From Schistosoma mansoni (Eukaryota > Platyhelminthes > Trematoda > Strigeidida > Schistosomatidae), in assembly GCF_000237925.1 (NCBI RefSeq), contig NC_031502.1, positions 3,864,458-3,928,457 on the forward strand: 64,000 bases of DNA. The letters run 5' to 3'. The notes beneath the pieces were generated by a model. It had not been told where the DNA came from. It was given only the letters and a program-made list of their open reading frames with translations, and made no database searches. Numbering within the stretch: the first letter of the stretch is position 1; the number at the start of each line of letters is the position of its first letter. Shown here one piece after another: positions 1 to 12,400 of the stretch. A program made the position numbers and the translations under genes.

Positions 1-759
1 TGGAGTAATACATTTTCAGGGTGATTCAACTCACGGGTATAACCCCAATTTGTCGTAGGTAAATAAGGGTTTTAGTATCTTGGTTACTCATCACATAGAG
101 TTACTCTGATTGTAAGTAATACGCACTTTGAAGTACCGTTTGATACACTCTGATATCAGTTTCACCACACTTTTATGACTTCTTTTGGGAACTGCATAAG
201 TGTACGTAGATTTGTGACGCACCTGCTCCTCGATGTTTGATAAGTGTGAGACGTCTAACACTTTCCTGTTCATTTATTGAATAAATGCTGAAAATACTAG
301 CATAGTTTTCACTGAGGCTTTGATCTCAAACTCTGCTTCTTCCATACTGCAAGTTAGGATGTACTGCAGAAGTGTGTTCACAGAAGACCTATGCAAATAG
401 TGTGTGCAAACACGTCTTGTTGATACTCGCGCTTTTCAAAGACTCAGAGAACCTGTGCCCTTAATATTACTGACTGTTGAGTGGTTTTTCAAATTTGACC
501 TTGATCATGCTTCGCCGTTTTGTTCTCTGCCCTCATGACACACTGGTGCCCTCTCTCAAATGCACTGCTGCGCACACGATTCCCCTTTCTCACTTATCAG
601 ATGCCGCGACAACAGACCTCTTCTATATATGCTACCCACGTTTATAGATCATATTGATATCCTCATTATGTGGTTATTTCAGATGCACATTATCTTGGAT
701 TATATCTGTCACACTTGGCATCATATAATATAATATGATATATATATACCCACTGTCTT
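1..759. other. Intergenic sequence, nothing recognised
   Basis: AT-rich sequence with no ORF that resembles a known protein. The short minus ORF at 91-273 has no recognisable domain. A simple TA-rich run lies near 722-750. The stretch ends where a dispersed repeat begins at about 760. Confidence 0.5.
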
Positions 760-1925
760 TGTATGACTATTATATTCCTACACTTTTCCTCCCACTTCGG
801 TCAAAATTTATCCGGCATTGTACTCTTTCTAATGCCTATACATTGTTCGGAAAACCATAATTTATACTACAGTCACTTAAAGCATTGTGTCGGTGCCTTA
901 CCCACATTTTATAATTTGTAACCTGTAAAATGGTATTTAAAGAAAGAGTGTTTTCCAACGGGTTGTAAAACATCAGAAAACGTTTAGGATATAATATTTG
1001 ACCAAAAATAGACCTTAATGAGCCTAACATCAAGAAACGAGGGAGGATAGAGCTACTAGCCAGCGAGCACTGATTTTGAGGGCAGTGACTTCAATTCACC
1101 TATGTTTGTGGGGCATAATATGTTGTTTGTTGCAGGCTCTTCAAGATTGAAGATGAAGCAATCAATCAGTGATATTGAGGTTGTCCTCCTACGCTCGCTA
1201 CTCAGACTCATGTTTACAATTTTATGTTGAGTTCGATATTGTACTCAGATAACTTATAACATGCTAACTTAGGCCTATACAATATGACATAGTGGATGAT
1301 ATCAGGGGTAAGAAAGAGGATTACAGAGAAAAAGTAAGGTTATTAGCGTTTCTGAGCACCTAACTCTTTTATTATTCGCTTTCCATTCCATAAACAGTCT
1401 TCCTTATTCTAACTTTGACTTTCCTATCATTTGAACCCACTCCACCTTGACACATATCACAATTCATTGTTCTTTAATACTGTGTTCTTTCATCTGAAGT
1501 CTCTAACCAGATTTTGCTCCATCAAAGGTAGTTAGTATCTACTAATATATTATAACTTTGCGTGTTTCACAGGGACCTGTTAGGCACTATTTACGGACTA
1601 CATTCAGATGCTTTGCTGTTCCTCTGTTCCTCCTCCTTCCAGCATCACACCCTCAGTGCACAGATGCGGAGCCTTCTACATCAGGAACAAAATTAAAGTA
1701 CGTATTCTTCAAGTTGCCGTTCATACCAAAAGCTCTTTACATGTGGTTTTTGACGACCATAAACTTCCTAAAAAGTTGTGTCCGATAAATCCGAAGAAGA
1801 AACAAATTTCTAATACAATAATGCTGGGTTTGGACGTGGTGTGCGTTTTCCATAGTTTCAGCGAGGGCGCGATTCCATTTTATAAACGGATGATAAAAAC
1901 TGCACCCATAGTGCAATACTAAAAT
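760..1925 (+). repeat. Dispersed repeat R2, copy 1 (CR1-like LINE 3' region)
   Basis: This segment aligns by eye with 49640-50690, with the same order of blocks: 'aatgcctatac', 'gccttacccaca', 'gagcctaacatca', 'cactgat..tgagggc', 'gtgatattgag'. Copy 2 sits between a CR1-like reverse transcriptase tail and a typical CR1 3' end, so this is probably the 3' part of the same LINE family without its ORF. The small ORFs inside (1558-1788, 1608-1922) look like chance reading frames. Borders are approximate and the copies differ by many substitutions and small gaps. Confidence 0.55.
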
Positions 1926-2460
1926 ATAAACCTAACTGTGAACATTCTGGGACATCTGCACGAAAGTACTGCTCTTTAACATTAAGTCTAGAGCATGTCT
2001 CTCACGAAAACACCCATGTTTAACTAATTAGTGTCATCTATCTGTCCCAAATTCACGTAATTATAGCCTTTACGTATTGAGAGAATTTTCGATAACAGTT
2101 CATATGTATCAAGTGTATTATTAAATTCTATTACGGTTAAGCAATAACGTGGTCGAGAACACCTCCCCGTAACTAAATAAACCGTATCAAATTTAACTAA
2201 CTAACTGGAATACTAGTTGGAATTCTTCTTTTCCAAGGTTGTACTTTTGTTCTTTCAGTTAGCCTACTTATTCAGATGCAATTAGGAATCAACTCATGCA
2301 GACAAGAACGAAAGCTAATGCCGTTACCAACATCGACATAACATTGCTTGTTTTTCAATTTCCGAACACAAAATATTTATACTCCCCACGAATTAGGCTT
2401 TCAATCAACGGTTATTACTACTCATCATACTGTGACTTAATCAAATATTTGCACACGCAA
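1926..2460. other. Intergenic sequence, nothing recognised
   Basis: AT-rich spacer between the R2 repeat and a decayed gypsy pol fragment. The + ORF at 2296-2493 has no recognisable domain. Confidence 0.4.
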
Positions 2461-4150
2461 TCATTCTTGATTATCATAACACCGCTTTTTTAACTCAACT
2501 ATTTTTCGCAACAGTTTGATGCCTTGTCCTCCAATATGGTGTCCATGAAAGTTAACAGTGGCAACATCAAGTATGCATTTTGAAGAGTTTATTAAGACCC
2601 CATAACTTTTAAAACGGCGAAATAAGTTTCTCAGATAATGTACATCCTTATCGGTGGAGGAACTATCAAGTAAAAAGTTCTCAATATAAAGGAATACGAT
2701 GTCCAGTCTTCCAGTCACTTCATCTAAAAATTTCTGAAAGATTTGGGCTGCAATTTTCAAACCAAATATAATTCCCAAAATTTTAAACATACAAAGGTTT
2801 AATGATAGCCGTTTTTCAGATTCTTTCTTATGACATCGGAATTCGATGGCATGATCTTACGACGTTCAGCCCAGAAAAGACACGTTTCCCCTGTAATGAC
2901 AATGACAGGTTCTGTAAATTAGGAATGGGACATCTGTCCGAGACTGACTGAATATTTGAACGATGATAATTGTAGGATCCAAACAAAGGATCGAACTGAA
3001 GAATAACTGTCTAGGTAGTTTACATACGCACTATCGCCTAGTTGAAACCAAAACAAGGTGATTAGGTAAATAACTGTCATAATATTCATCATCAATATAA
3101 ATGTACATCATTACCTAAACATATATTACCACTCAGTCATTCCACTAATAATTGTTCAATTATTCAGATATCAATTACACCAAATAAACAAGTTGATAAG
3201 GAATGTAAGAAAACAACCGAGCAGACCAAAATAAATGTTGTTCCATCCTTTCTGGATAGATCACGTATATATTTGTTCGAAAGATAATATTTAGTTGTTT
3301 TATAACACAGTGTTTTCAGTTCTGAAGGAGTTCTTCAATTCACATTCAAAATGCACAATCCCAGACGACACAATCAAAGGGGAAACAGATCAATATGGCC
3401 GCCGCGAAGGCTAAGCATCAACTAAAACAACATAGATGTAGTTCAGAAGGAAACATGGAAACTCAGTGAAGGCGTAAGGAAAATAAAAACTATAGCAAAA
3501 TAAAAATATTGCCATCTCAAATGGAATCAGAAAGACTGACAAAATATACAACAGCAGGAATCAATAGGAATAAATTACAAGTGTATACATGGAGGGATTT
3601 TCACACACAACACCTTAAAAATGGATCTTGTAATAATAATGACAGTAACAATCACTTCTTGGACGTCATTTATAATTCTTGTTGTGCACGGTGGATAATG
3701 GAGAAGCCTATAGGCTGCTATCATTCCCAATTCCATCGTGTGTTGGAGTTTCCATTTTGTAATCCTTATTTTATCTTGGGGTATCCTAAGCGAGCACGCG
3801 TAAATTGATTGACCTGTGGTATGGTGCGGTGTGAGTCGATATTCGTTCGGTCTGGTAATCAGCCTTTATGATACTATCACACTCGAATGAGAAATCAGTC
3901 AAGAGATTTTTTGTCGGTTTCACTACGCGAATACCGTAAATTTGAGTATTAGCCGTTGTACCTCTTACCAGTAAACGAGTATTACCATCTGTAAGTTCCC
4001 TTTCGTTCAGGTCTATAGGTAAGTTATAAGAGCTGAGAAAGTCAGCCAAAAAGATCAGTCTTTTTACTTGCAGTACCATGAAAATCCACGAAGGACATCA
4101 GAGAACCCTTAAGTCTAGTGTTAACGACTGCTCTCCATATGTTCGGAAAA
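2461..4150 (-). pseudogene. Decayed Ty3/gypsy pol (protease to reverse transcriptase)
   Basis: Reading the minus strand, 4100-3786 carries the end of a retropepsin and the linker to RT (residues such as LADFLSSYNLPIDLNER and VRGTTANTQIYGI, as in flatworm gypsy elements). The stretch 2790-2461 carries the RT palm and connection (FGLKIAAQIFQKFLDEV, then Y-I-E-N where an active RT has Y-[IV]-D-D). The order protease then RT is correct for a minus-strand element. The catalytic YxDD is lost, frames shift around 4080-4120, and the roughly 1 kb between the pieces (2800-3780) is too degraded to read, so the copy is dead. No LTRs were found for it. Confidence 0.65.
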
Positions 4151-5401
4151 TGGTTTCGTTAGCCTTTTGGACAAGAGCTCCTACCCGAAGTACTTTGCCG
4201 TCACGATAATGCTGGTGAAACTACGCTAATTTCCTCTTCGGTGGCTACCGAAAATTCTGTGCCAAAAATGTTGTCCCTCGCGTGCGGGAGATGGTTTGTC
4301 GAATAGTCAAAGATTTTCACTGCCATTATTATCTGGTTGATTCGTTTCCCGAAATGTCTCAATCTGTAGATGTAAAGCTAAACAACCTTGTACATTTCTG
4401 TGCTTTGTCACTATAGTTATTGTGGTACCAACAGATGCCTCCAGCTGGTTTCGAACATCCAGACTGAGATCCGTCGGATGACATGCATTTTTAAAGAGAC
4501 CTCGTACTCTGGATATCAATATTGAATATTGTTGCTTGTAATTGCGTAAACATCCCCACAGACGAAAAGTGAAATCCACTCAGCCATCTTGAAAGCTCTA
4601 AACTTGTGACAATCGTAACATAAGAATGTTAACACGGATATGATGAAGATACACCACATCGCTTGTAATCCTACTCCAACATAACATCAATATATTTCAG
4701 TACTAAACCATACCACAGAGGACATCCATGTAGAACGGAACAAAAAAGAGATAAACTCGCGTAAAATTTTGTTGATAAAAAACTGCGAATTATGAAACTT
4801 CCTATTGGAACTAATAGTAATGACACCTGAATTTTGTCAAAATAAATCGGACATTTACTTTAGTTCTTTACATACTCAGAGGGATTTAAAGATGCCACAG
4901 GTATTCGGAGTTTGACAGTACTTAAATACGTAAAATCTTAAAATCGGCGGATACCAGCCCAATTATATTAGAGGTCATAAATAAGGGGTTCGAAGAAATA
5001 TTTGGCAGGCTATTGATGTGTCGAGAAGCGTTTAGTCTAAGCTGGCTATTAGGTGCAAGGCGTACGTAGTACGGCGTGCCGACCCGGGATTCAGTTAGGG
5101 TTCGTGCGTCCAGCAAAACTACTGGGGTCAGCAGTGATGTTGCAGACTTGCAGAATTACTTATTTTGTTCTTTTATTTACCGCTACATATTGGTCTATCC
5201 GTTTGTGCTCAACATTCCCTTTTGTTAACTAGTTTGTTTTCCAGGTGTGAAATCACAAGAATTATACCCATCACACTTCGAATACTCCTTTACTATTCAA
5301 ATGTAGACTCCAGGTAGCAAATAGTTCATCAGGTCTGCTTTGCAAGGTTTGAAGCTTGGAATCTGGCGCTTATACAAACTGTGCGTCTCACCAGCTTCAT
5401 C
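4151..5401. other. Spacer upstream of PSMB5
   Basis: No convincing gene. The minus ORF at 4307-4579 could be further decayed gag-pol of the gypsy remnant but has no motif I can name. The ORFs at 4922-5116 and 5297-5569 look like chance frames or shadows of PSMB5. The promoter and 5' UTR of PSMB5 must lie towards the right end; I see no clear core promoter motif. Confidence 0.4.
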
Positions 5402-6332
5402 ATGGCCCTGTTGGACATAACTGGTTTTGAAATGGTAAATGGGCTTGAAAAAGGTCCTGGAGCAAGAAGTGTATGTACTCATCTTACGGAAGTTGATCTT
5501 TATCGGAGTCAAAAAGCTGAGGTATTGGATTTGGCTTATTATAAGGGTCCTAGAACTACCTAAAACCAATAGAGTATGGGATACAGTGCAAAGAAACGAA
5601 GATTAATTTTTTCCACGGCACTACTACTCTTGCACTCAAATATTCTGGTGGTGTCATCGTAGCGACAGACTCTCGTGCAACAGCTGGACCATATATTGGT
5701 AAGTTTTCTGATACTCAATTCATCGTCTAGCTTCTGGTACTACCAAGAAGATAATCGAGATCAACAAGTATCTCCTTGGAACTATGGCTGGAGGTGCTGC
5801 GGACTGCCAATTCTGGGAGCGCGTTTTGGCTAAGCATTGCAGGTGATGCCTAAAACTTCAGACTTTATGTTTTAGGTTGTTTGAGCTGAGAAATAAGGAA
5901 AGGATATCCGTTGCCGCTGCGTCAAAGTTGTTGGCAAATATTGTCTACAACTACAAAGGAATGGGTCTCAGTATTGGTACGACTATTGTTGGTTGGGACA
6001 AAAATGGATCTGGTATATATTATGTTGATACTGATGGCAACAGAACCCCTGGAAACCTGTTTTCTGTGGGATCGGGAAGTCCCTATGCCTATGGTGTTTT
6101 AGATACAGGGTATAAGTATGAGATGAGTGATGAAGATGCGTATGAACTTGCTAGGCGGTCCATATTTCATGCAACACACCGCGATGCAGCGTCTGGTGGA
6201 TTTGTTAACCGTATGTTGTTTCTGCAACTTGTAAAAATACTTTTTATAGTGTATCATATGAAAGAAGATGGTTGGAAGTTTATCGGGATCTATGATGTTG
6301 GAGAACTTTACTACAAATATATGTCAAAATAA
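5402..6332 (+). CDS. PSMB5: Proteasome subunit beta type-5 (chymotrypsin-like activity), 5 exons
   Basis: Exons read from splice sites and phase: 5402-5521, 5554-5698, 5731-5842, 5876-6210, 6250-6332; introns of 32, 32, 33 and 39 nt, all GT-AG. The predicted precursor of about 264 residues matches the beta-5 family: propeptide ending in H-G, then mature Thr1 ([11 protein letters not shown]), Asp17, Arg19, Thr21, Lys33 and Met45 (TMAGGAADC) in their expected places, then [20 protein letters not shown] and [10 protein letters not shown]. Family knowledge: beta-5 cleaves after hydrophobic residues inside the 20S core, and its propeptide is removed autocatalytically. The start is the first ATG in frame (MALLDITGF). 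An AATAAA overlaps the stop codon and another lies at 6346-6351. The MPPE1 frame opens 75 bp downstream. Confidence 0.95.
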
Positions 6333-6345
6333 ACTTTGATACAAT

Positions 6346-6351
6346 AATAAA
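6346..6351 (+). terminator. Polyadenylation signal AATAAA of PSMB5
   Basis: Canonical hexamer 14 nt after the PSMB5 stop codon and 56 nt before the next 3' splice acceptor. A second AATAAA overlaps the stop codon at 6328-6333. This spacing is what is expected between two genes of a trans-spliced polycistron. Confidence 0.6.
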
Positions 6352-6379
6352 CTTTTTATTCTTGTTTTGTCTTCTTGAT

Positions 6380-6407
6380 TATAAACAAATTCTGTTCTCT
6401 GTTTTAG
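6380..6407 (+). promoter_or_regulatory. Probable spliced-leader trans-splice acceptor
   Basis: A pyrimidine-rich tract (ttctgttctctgttttag) ends at AG 6406-6407. The TAG formed by this acceptor is itself the stop that closes the upstream MPPE1 frame, so the reading frame opens at the first exon base, 6408. There is no ATG in frame until 6624, which lies inside the enzyme's first metal-binding motif. The schistosome spliced leader ends in AUG, which joined here would be in frame. A normal cis intron with an unseen upstream exon is the alternative. Confidence 0.65.
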
Positions 6408-9400
6408 AATACCAGAAGGCTGTTCAGCATCCAATTTCCTCCAGAAACTCCTATTCTCATTATATTTCGAGGAAGGTGGTGCTTGATTTTGTATTTGGCT
6501 GCTTTAATATGGGTGTGTGAATATCTTGTTTATTACTTCACACTATACAGTTGTAATTGGCCCAACCTACCCAGTGCTAGTGTGAAAAACATACAAAATC
6601 CAGACACTGCAGTTGTCAATTTAATGGTACTAGCAGACACACATCTCGTTGGATACGTCCTAGGTCACCCCATTGACCGCATTAGAAGGTTTGAATCGTT
6701 TATCTTTACAAATATTTACATGGCCCTAGTAGTCGGTTTTGTTGCATGACTTATAATTAAATGTGTCAGACTTTTTGTAGTGAAGATTATTCTTTGGTAA
6801 GTGAGTAGGTTTCGAACAATATTAGGAGTTTTAATTACTTGGTAATTAATTACTTGGTGGTATAATACCATATACTAAGTATCAGTGTTCATAAGCTCAT
6901 CAATATCTCTCAATCGAACTGGCTTGTTGGAATAACAATGGACGTTTTAGGTTGTTTGTGATAACTTTGACGGGACGATGCAATATATATTAGTCACTAA
7001 AGCTAATCTTTTTGTAATAGCTAGTGATATTGCTCCACCCATCTTAGCTGTTGGAAGCGCGATCGTATTTTATTTATTTGTTGGAATTCCTGCACATTAA
7101 CTAAAGAACTCCAAGGTTGTTCTATCACGATTGGTACAATCCAACTGTCGTGTACGTAAATCGGTACAACGAAACCGTCAATTGAAAGAGGAATTCTCTT
7201 AGATTGACTTCGGTCATGCCAAAATCCAGTACGTTATTTCCCCTTATGCAATTCGGTATTTGGTCGAACAACGAGTAATTCATTAAGATAGTTTTAAAAA
7301 GTAGTGATAATCAATCCTTAGTGGAACTCATCTGGTGATACATGTGGTCCACAGAACAGTAATTAAAATCAACGATAGTGAACAATCTTGATTTCGATAA
7401 ACCCACACATCAACTGCTAAAAAGCCCATGTTTGATAGTTGAAAATTGTAGCTTCATTGGGATGGCTTCTGAAATAGAGCTGTTGGGAAACGTTGCTTAT
7501 TGGAATTATTTTGACCACTGTAATCATCAAAACATTTTCCCAACCTACTATATGTAAATAAACATCTAGTCCAGAATATTATGTGATATTGTTTGTGGTT
7601 GTAAATTCTAGGATTGTGATAAAATGGTATTATTTAGGGTTTCAAACTTAGTTATCATCATTTCAATAACCCTCTTTATTACTCTATCAACAACTACCTG
7701 CAATACTTTCGTAAACTGCAGATCTGTGTGATGGCGTGGTTAGTGCGGAATGTTAAAACCTATTGAAATTCCTATAAAAATACATTTTAATTTAGCGTAT
7801 TTCTTACAAAATTACGATAAAACGTAACTTTCATAATCCGCAAATGAGGCTCATAACACAGCTTTTTCCGTCTGTGTCCATGTAAACAAGCTGTATTGTG
7901 TAATAAATAACATACGGTTCCGCTTTCTCAATCTAAGGTTTCTGCTGTGACTTGTAAGTCAATCATTGGAGGTAGGTTAGATTGGACTTTGAAACCAGAT
8001 TTGTTTTTGAATATTTTCACTGCTTTTATCAAAGTAACATATCAAGATAAAGCTGATTATCTTATCAGAGTCACCACTCATTAGAACATTAAGACATTTA
8101 GCTTTTGATACTACTGTACAAATAATGTAAACATGAAGTATGTATCTATTGTTTTGCTTCTCAAAATTGTAGACTGCTTGAGAACTATCTGTAACAGGGT
8201 AACATATTCAATATTAGCAATAATCAAACAATATTAGTTCTCTGCCTGCCTGGAATTACCACATGTTCACTTACCAAAGATAAACAAGTATGTATGTAAC
8301 GAATGGTGGAGGCACTTTGCCGTATATCTAAACGTCTTGCATCATCCATGACTAAAAACCAGTATTGTGCATTTCTGTTGAAACAGTGATTTATAAGTAG
8401 TTTCAAAAATTCAAATACCTGTGATATAAGACTTGAAGTTCTCAATGTGTACCATGCACTGACAAAGTCATTTCACAATTGGACTCAACATCACACCATC
8501 CTATATACTCCTTTCATTTACATCAAAACGTACACATCCGTTATAAAGTGACTATTCGGGACCTTTCGAAATTCATCTTTATTCGTGAAATCTCCATTTT
8601 TTTTTAGATTATTCAGAATATTAATAGTATCTAGTAAGCGTATCTAGACCAAACAATATTATGTTTTATCAGTAATATTAACATGTTACTCAGACTACGT
8701 CAACTTTTAGGTTTTCACTTAAAATTTCCATACCCCATTGTTATAGGAAAAATAATCACTGACAATCTACGATTTTTTTTGTTTACTTGACTTTCAACTA
8801 TTAAATCACTGATCGAAGCACAATTTGATTTACCAAGGTTTAGGCAATGGGATAATATAACCGGTCTTCACACATCAGGTATGTCTATCAGGTTATTACT
8901 TAACTACTGGGATATTTCCTTGAAAAGTATACAGAAGTACAACATACGTCCCTTTTACATCTCAGATTTTAAACAATGTAGTGACCTATGGTGGGCGATT
9001 AAAAAATTAACAGACAAACTTCATTAACAGTCACCATCTTGGATGCCATCCATTAAAAAATTTTTAATCATATATCTAAGTTATAAAATGATCGTAATAC
9101 TACCCACCTTAAATATTTGTACTAAGAAATCAATTTTTAATCCAGTCACTGAAGTTTTCGATACCAGATGTAATAATAAAATTAGTTGTTGAATAATTAT
9201 TTCTACCGAAACACCACTTATATTAAAGTACAGGGACTAAAAATATTCTTAGTTTTTCTCGAGAGTTCTATATAGGTAATATACTAATACGTCGTGGTCA
9301 GAGTAAAAAATACTTCTGTGAGTAGATGAAGAATGATCCATCTTCAATCGTTAAACATCTATGGTTAGTTGATCATCATTGTTAGTTCACCATACTGAAT

Positions 9401-12400
9401 TTATAGACTTGACTGTCTACGACATTCTTTTGCAGAACACTCTCATCAAACTAATGAAAATGAAAGAACTGCGCATGAATAATTATCTGTTGGTTATTGA
9501 AGCATAAAAGCATTATTATAACATTAAACATGATATTTTAATGAAACCTTATGAACCAATGTTCAATGTTTATATTTCACCTTCATGATTCTAGAGATTG
9601 GCAAATGAAGCGTGCTTTCCAAGCTTCCTTATATTTACATAATCCCAATGCCGTTATAATATTAGGAGATATTTTGGATGAAGGGAAATGGGCTACAAAT
9701 GATGATTTCAACTATCTGGTGGAAAGATTTCGTGATATTTTTCATCATGATAAAACGAAAACATTAGTTAAAACTGTTGTTGGGAATCATGATATTGGAT
9801 TTCATTATGCGTGCGTCATCTTAATTAATTGTTATGCAAAGTTTTTTGTTTATAAATATGTCTTATCACATCGAACGTAAGGTTAGTTCCACGTCTTTTC
9901 AGTTGTGCAGCCGTTCTTTTAACTCCAATTCACACAGTATTCAAACTATCAATCCCTTTTTATTGATACGAAGATAACCTGAATATGACAGCATCAAACA
10001 ATACCGACTTCTAGATCTGTTTCTACCTTGCTTATACTGTAAATAAACAAAAACCAAGACGACAATTTTTATTTATTTATTTATTTGAACACAAATTATG
10101 GTCCAAAGGGGCATCATATACATATGTGTCCTACAAAGTCACTTGACTCGTGTGTGGTCTATGATACTGTCCTGATTCCAAACCAATGGTGCACAGGGGC
10201 TCCAGTATCCTGAGGGAACAAATGGCGTATGAACCAACTGTCGGTCACCGGCTACCATGGGACTGCATCTCCTCACGATGCTCCTTTGCCTTGTGGATCA
10301 GACCTTTTGGTCAAAGGTTCCGGGTGTGGCCCCCTAAGAAAACCACCTTCTTCAGTTTGGACACCTGGACAGTATCACAGCCCTCACACAAATCAAATGA
10401 GATTTGTGTGGCGCATATGTATTCGGTGCCCCTTTGTACCATTATTTATGTGTTCAAATAATAATAAATAGCTTCGAAAAGCTTGTTTCACGTGCGCTTA
10501 TCCGGGGACCCTGTGTCATCTTCGTCTGGTATTGCTGGCGTTGGTGTCTCACTGAGCGCTAGAGCTGAGGCAGCACTAATCGATTGGATCCCCATTAACA
10601 GTCAGTTATGTGCTGTTAGATTAGAAAGTTCCATCAAAGTAAGAAGAAATCGGCGTAAGAAACGATGTCTTTTCGTCATCTCCGCCTATGCCCCGACAGA
10701 TTGCAGCCCGGATGCAATCAAGGATGAGTTCTACTACCAGTTAACAGTTCTTCTCTAGAAAGCGCGTTCGACAGATATTGTGGTACTAGCGGGGGACTTG
10801 AATGAAAAGGTCGGGCGTCTAGGCACAGAAGAGAGTCGTTTAGGTGGCGATGGGGACTTGTTGGTCGCAGGACAGGTAACGGGGACCGTCTACTGCAACT
10901 GCACAGACCACAACCTGTTTCTGGCTAGCACTAACTTCCGACACAGTCATCGCCGGTGTGCCACCTGGCATCCTCCCTCTGCATCTCAAGCCTGGACTCA
11001 GATTGATCACATCGCGATCAGCTACGGCCGGTGTGGTTGTGTACAAGACTGCCGCTCCTTTTGGAGTACCTATCTGGAGTCTGATGATGCCCTGGTCTGC
11101 GCCAATCTTACCTTACTTTTCAGTGGCCGAAGTATTGACCGTCATCAACGGATTGATGTTAATAAATTGGTTTCAACTTCTGTTGCAAGTAAGTATCAAA
11201 CCGAGCTGGCTTCTAGGCTAGCTACCATACCACCGAAAAGTATAGATGAGCATTGGTTGCAACTGCATGACGCCATGAAAATGGCGAGTAAAGTTGCTTT
11301 CAGCTTTGCGAAACGTCCCGCTTATAAGCACAGGGTTTCTTCTGGCTCCTTACAACTGATGGAAGCCCGTCGGTCTTCTCCGGATGGCCGTGAGTTTGAG
11401 CACAAACGAAGGCTGTTACGTAGTGAAATTGGGCAAAGCTTGCGTGAGGACCGAGAAACCTGGTGGTCGGATCGTGCTATTGAGCTGGAAGCAGCAGCTG
11501 CACCTGGTAACTGCCGGAAGCTCTTCCAACTCATCCGAGCCACTGGCAGCAAAAAGTCTGGTGTGAGTGAAACTATCTGTGAGGATGATGGGATGCCAAT
11601 CACTAACATCTGTCGACGTCTTGGACGATGGGCGGAATTCTTCGGAGGGCAGTTCAACTGGCCTGCTGCTCCGGCAACGTCGACCAGTTTGTCCTTCCCC
11701 CCATGGCCGGTGACGACTGATCCACCCAACGAGGCGGAAGTCCGCAAGGAACTCCAACTCTTGAAACGCTACAAATCACCGAGCCCAGATGACTTACCTC
11801 CGGCTCTTTTTAAAGATGATGGTGGCTTTCTGGCTAAGGAATTGACTGTGTTATTTACAAAGGTTTGGGAGCTAGAAATTGTTCCAACATCATGGAGTGA
11901 GTCGATAGTTGTCCCTCTCTCTAAAAAGGGTTCACGTCGTTCCTGTAACAACTACCGGGGGATAAGTCTACTTCCGATTGCGTCCAAACTATTGGCTTCT
12001 GTCATTCTTCGTAGGTTGTTTAAAACCCGAGAACGATTGACTCGCGAGGAGCAGGCTGGTTTTCGTTCTGGTCGAGGATGCATCGATCATATCTTCACCC
12101 TCTGCCAAATGTTTGAACACCGTCATACTTATCACAGGCCAACAATCGTAGTGTTTCTTGATATCAGGGCTGCCTTCGATTCGTTGGACTGGACTGTTCT
12201 CTGGGATTGTCTATTGAAGAAGGGTGTGCTTGAGAAGTTTATTAACATCTTAAAGGCCCTGTATACAAACACCTGAGGCAGAGTGAGGGCATACAACCAC
12301 CTCTCTCCATTGTTTCATTCAAGCAGTGGGGTTAGGCAGAGTTGCCCAATCTCACCATTCCTCTTCAACTTTGCCATCGATGACATTCTGGAAACAGCTC

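Noticed and set aside
3509-3808. Plus-strand ORF of 99 codons
   Set aside because: No domain, overlaps the decayed gypsy element, low-complexity composition.
5911-6102. Plus-strand ORF overlapping PSMB5 exon 4
   Set aside because: Shadow frame of the proteasome gene; no domain.
10186-10471. Recurring ORF across R1 (contains 'PMVH.GS' and 'YHGTASP' type residues)
   Set aside because: It recurs only because R1 recurs; the copies differ by stops and frameshifts and no start or end is conserved, so it is not a gene.
11322-11757. Long minus-strand ORFs opposite the LINE
   Set aside because: Shadows of the LINE reading frame.
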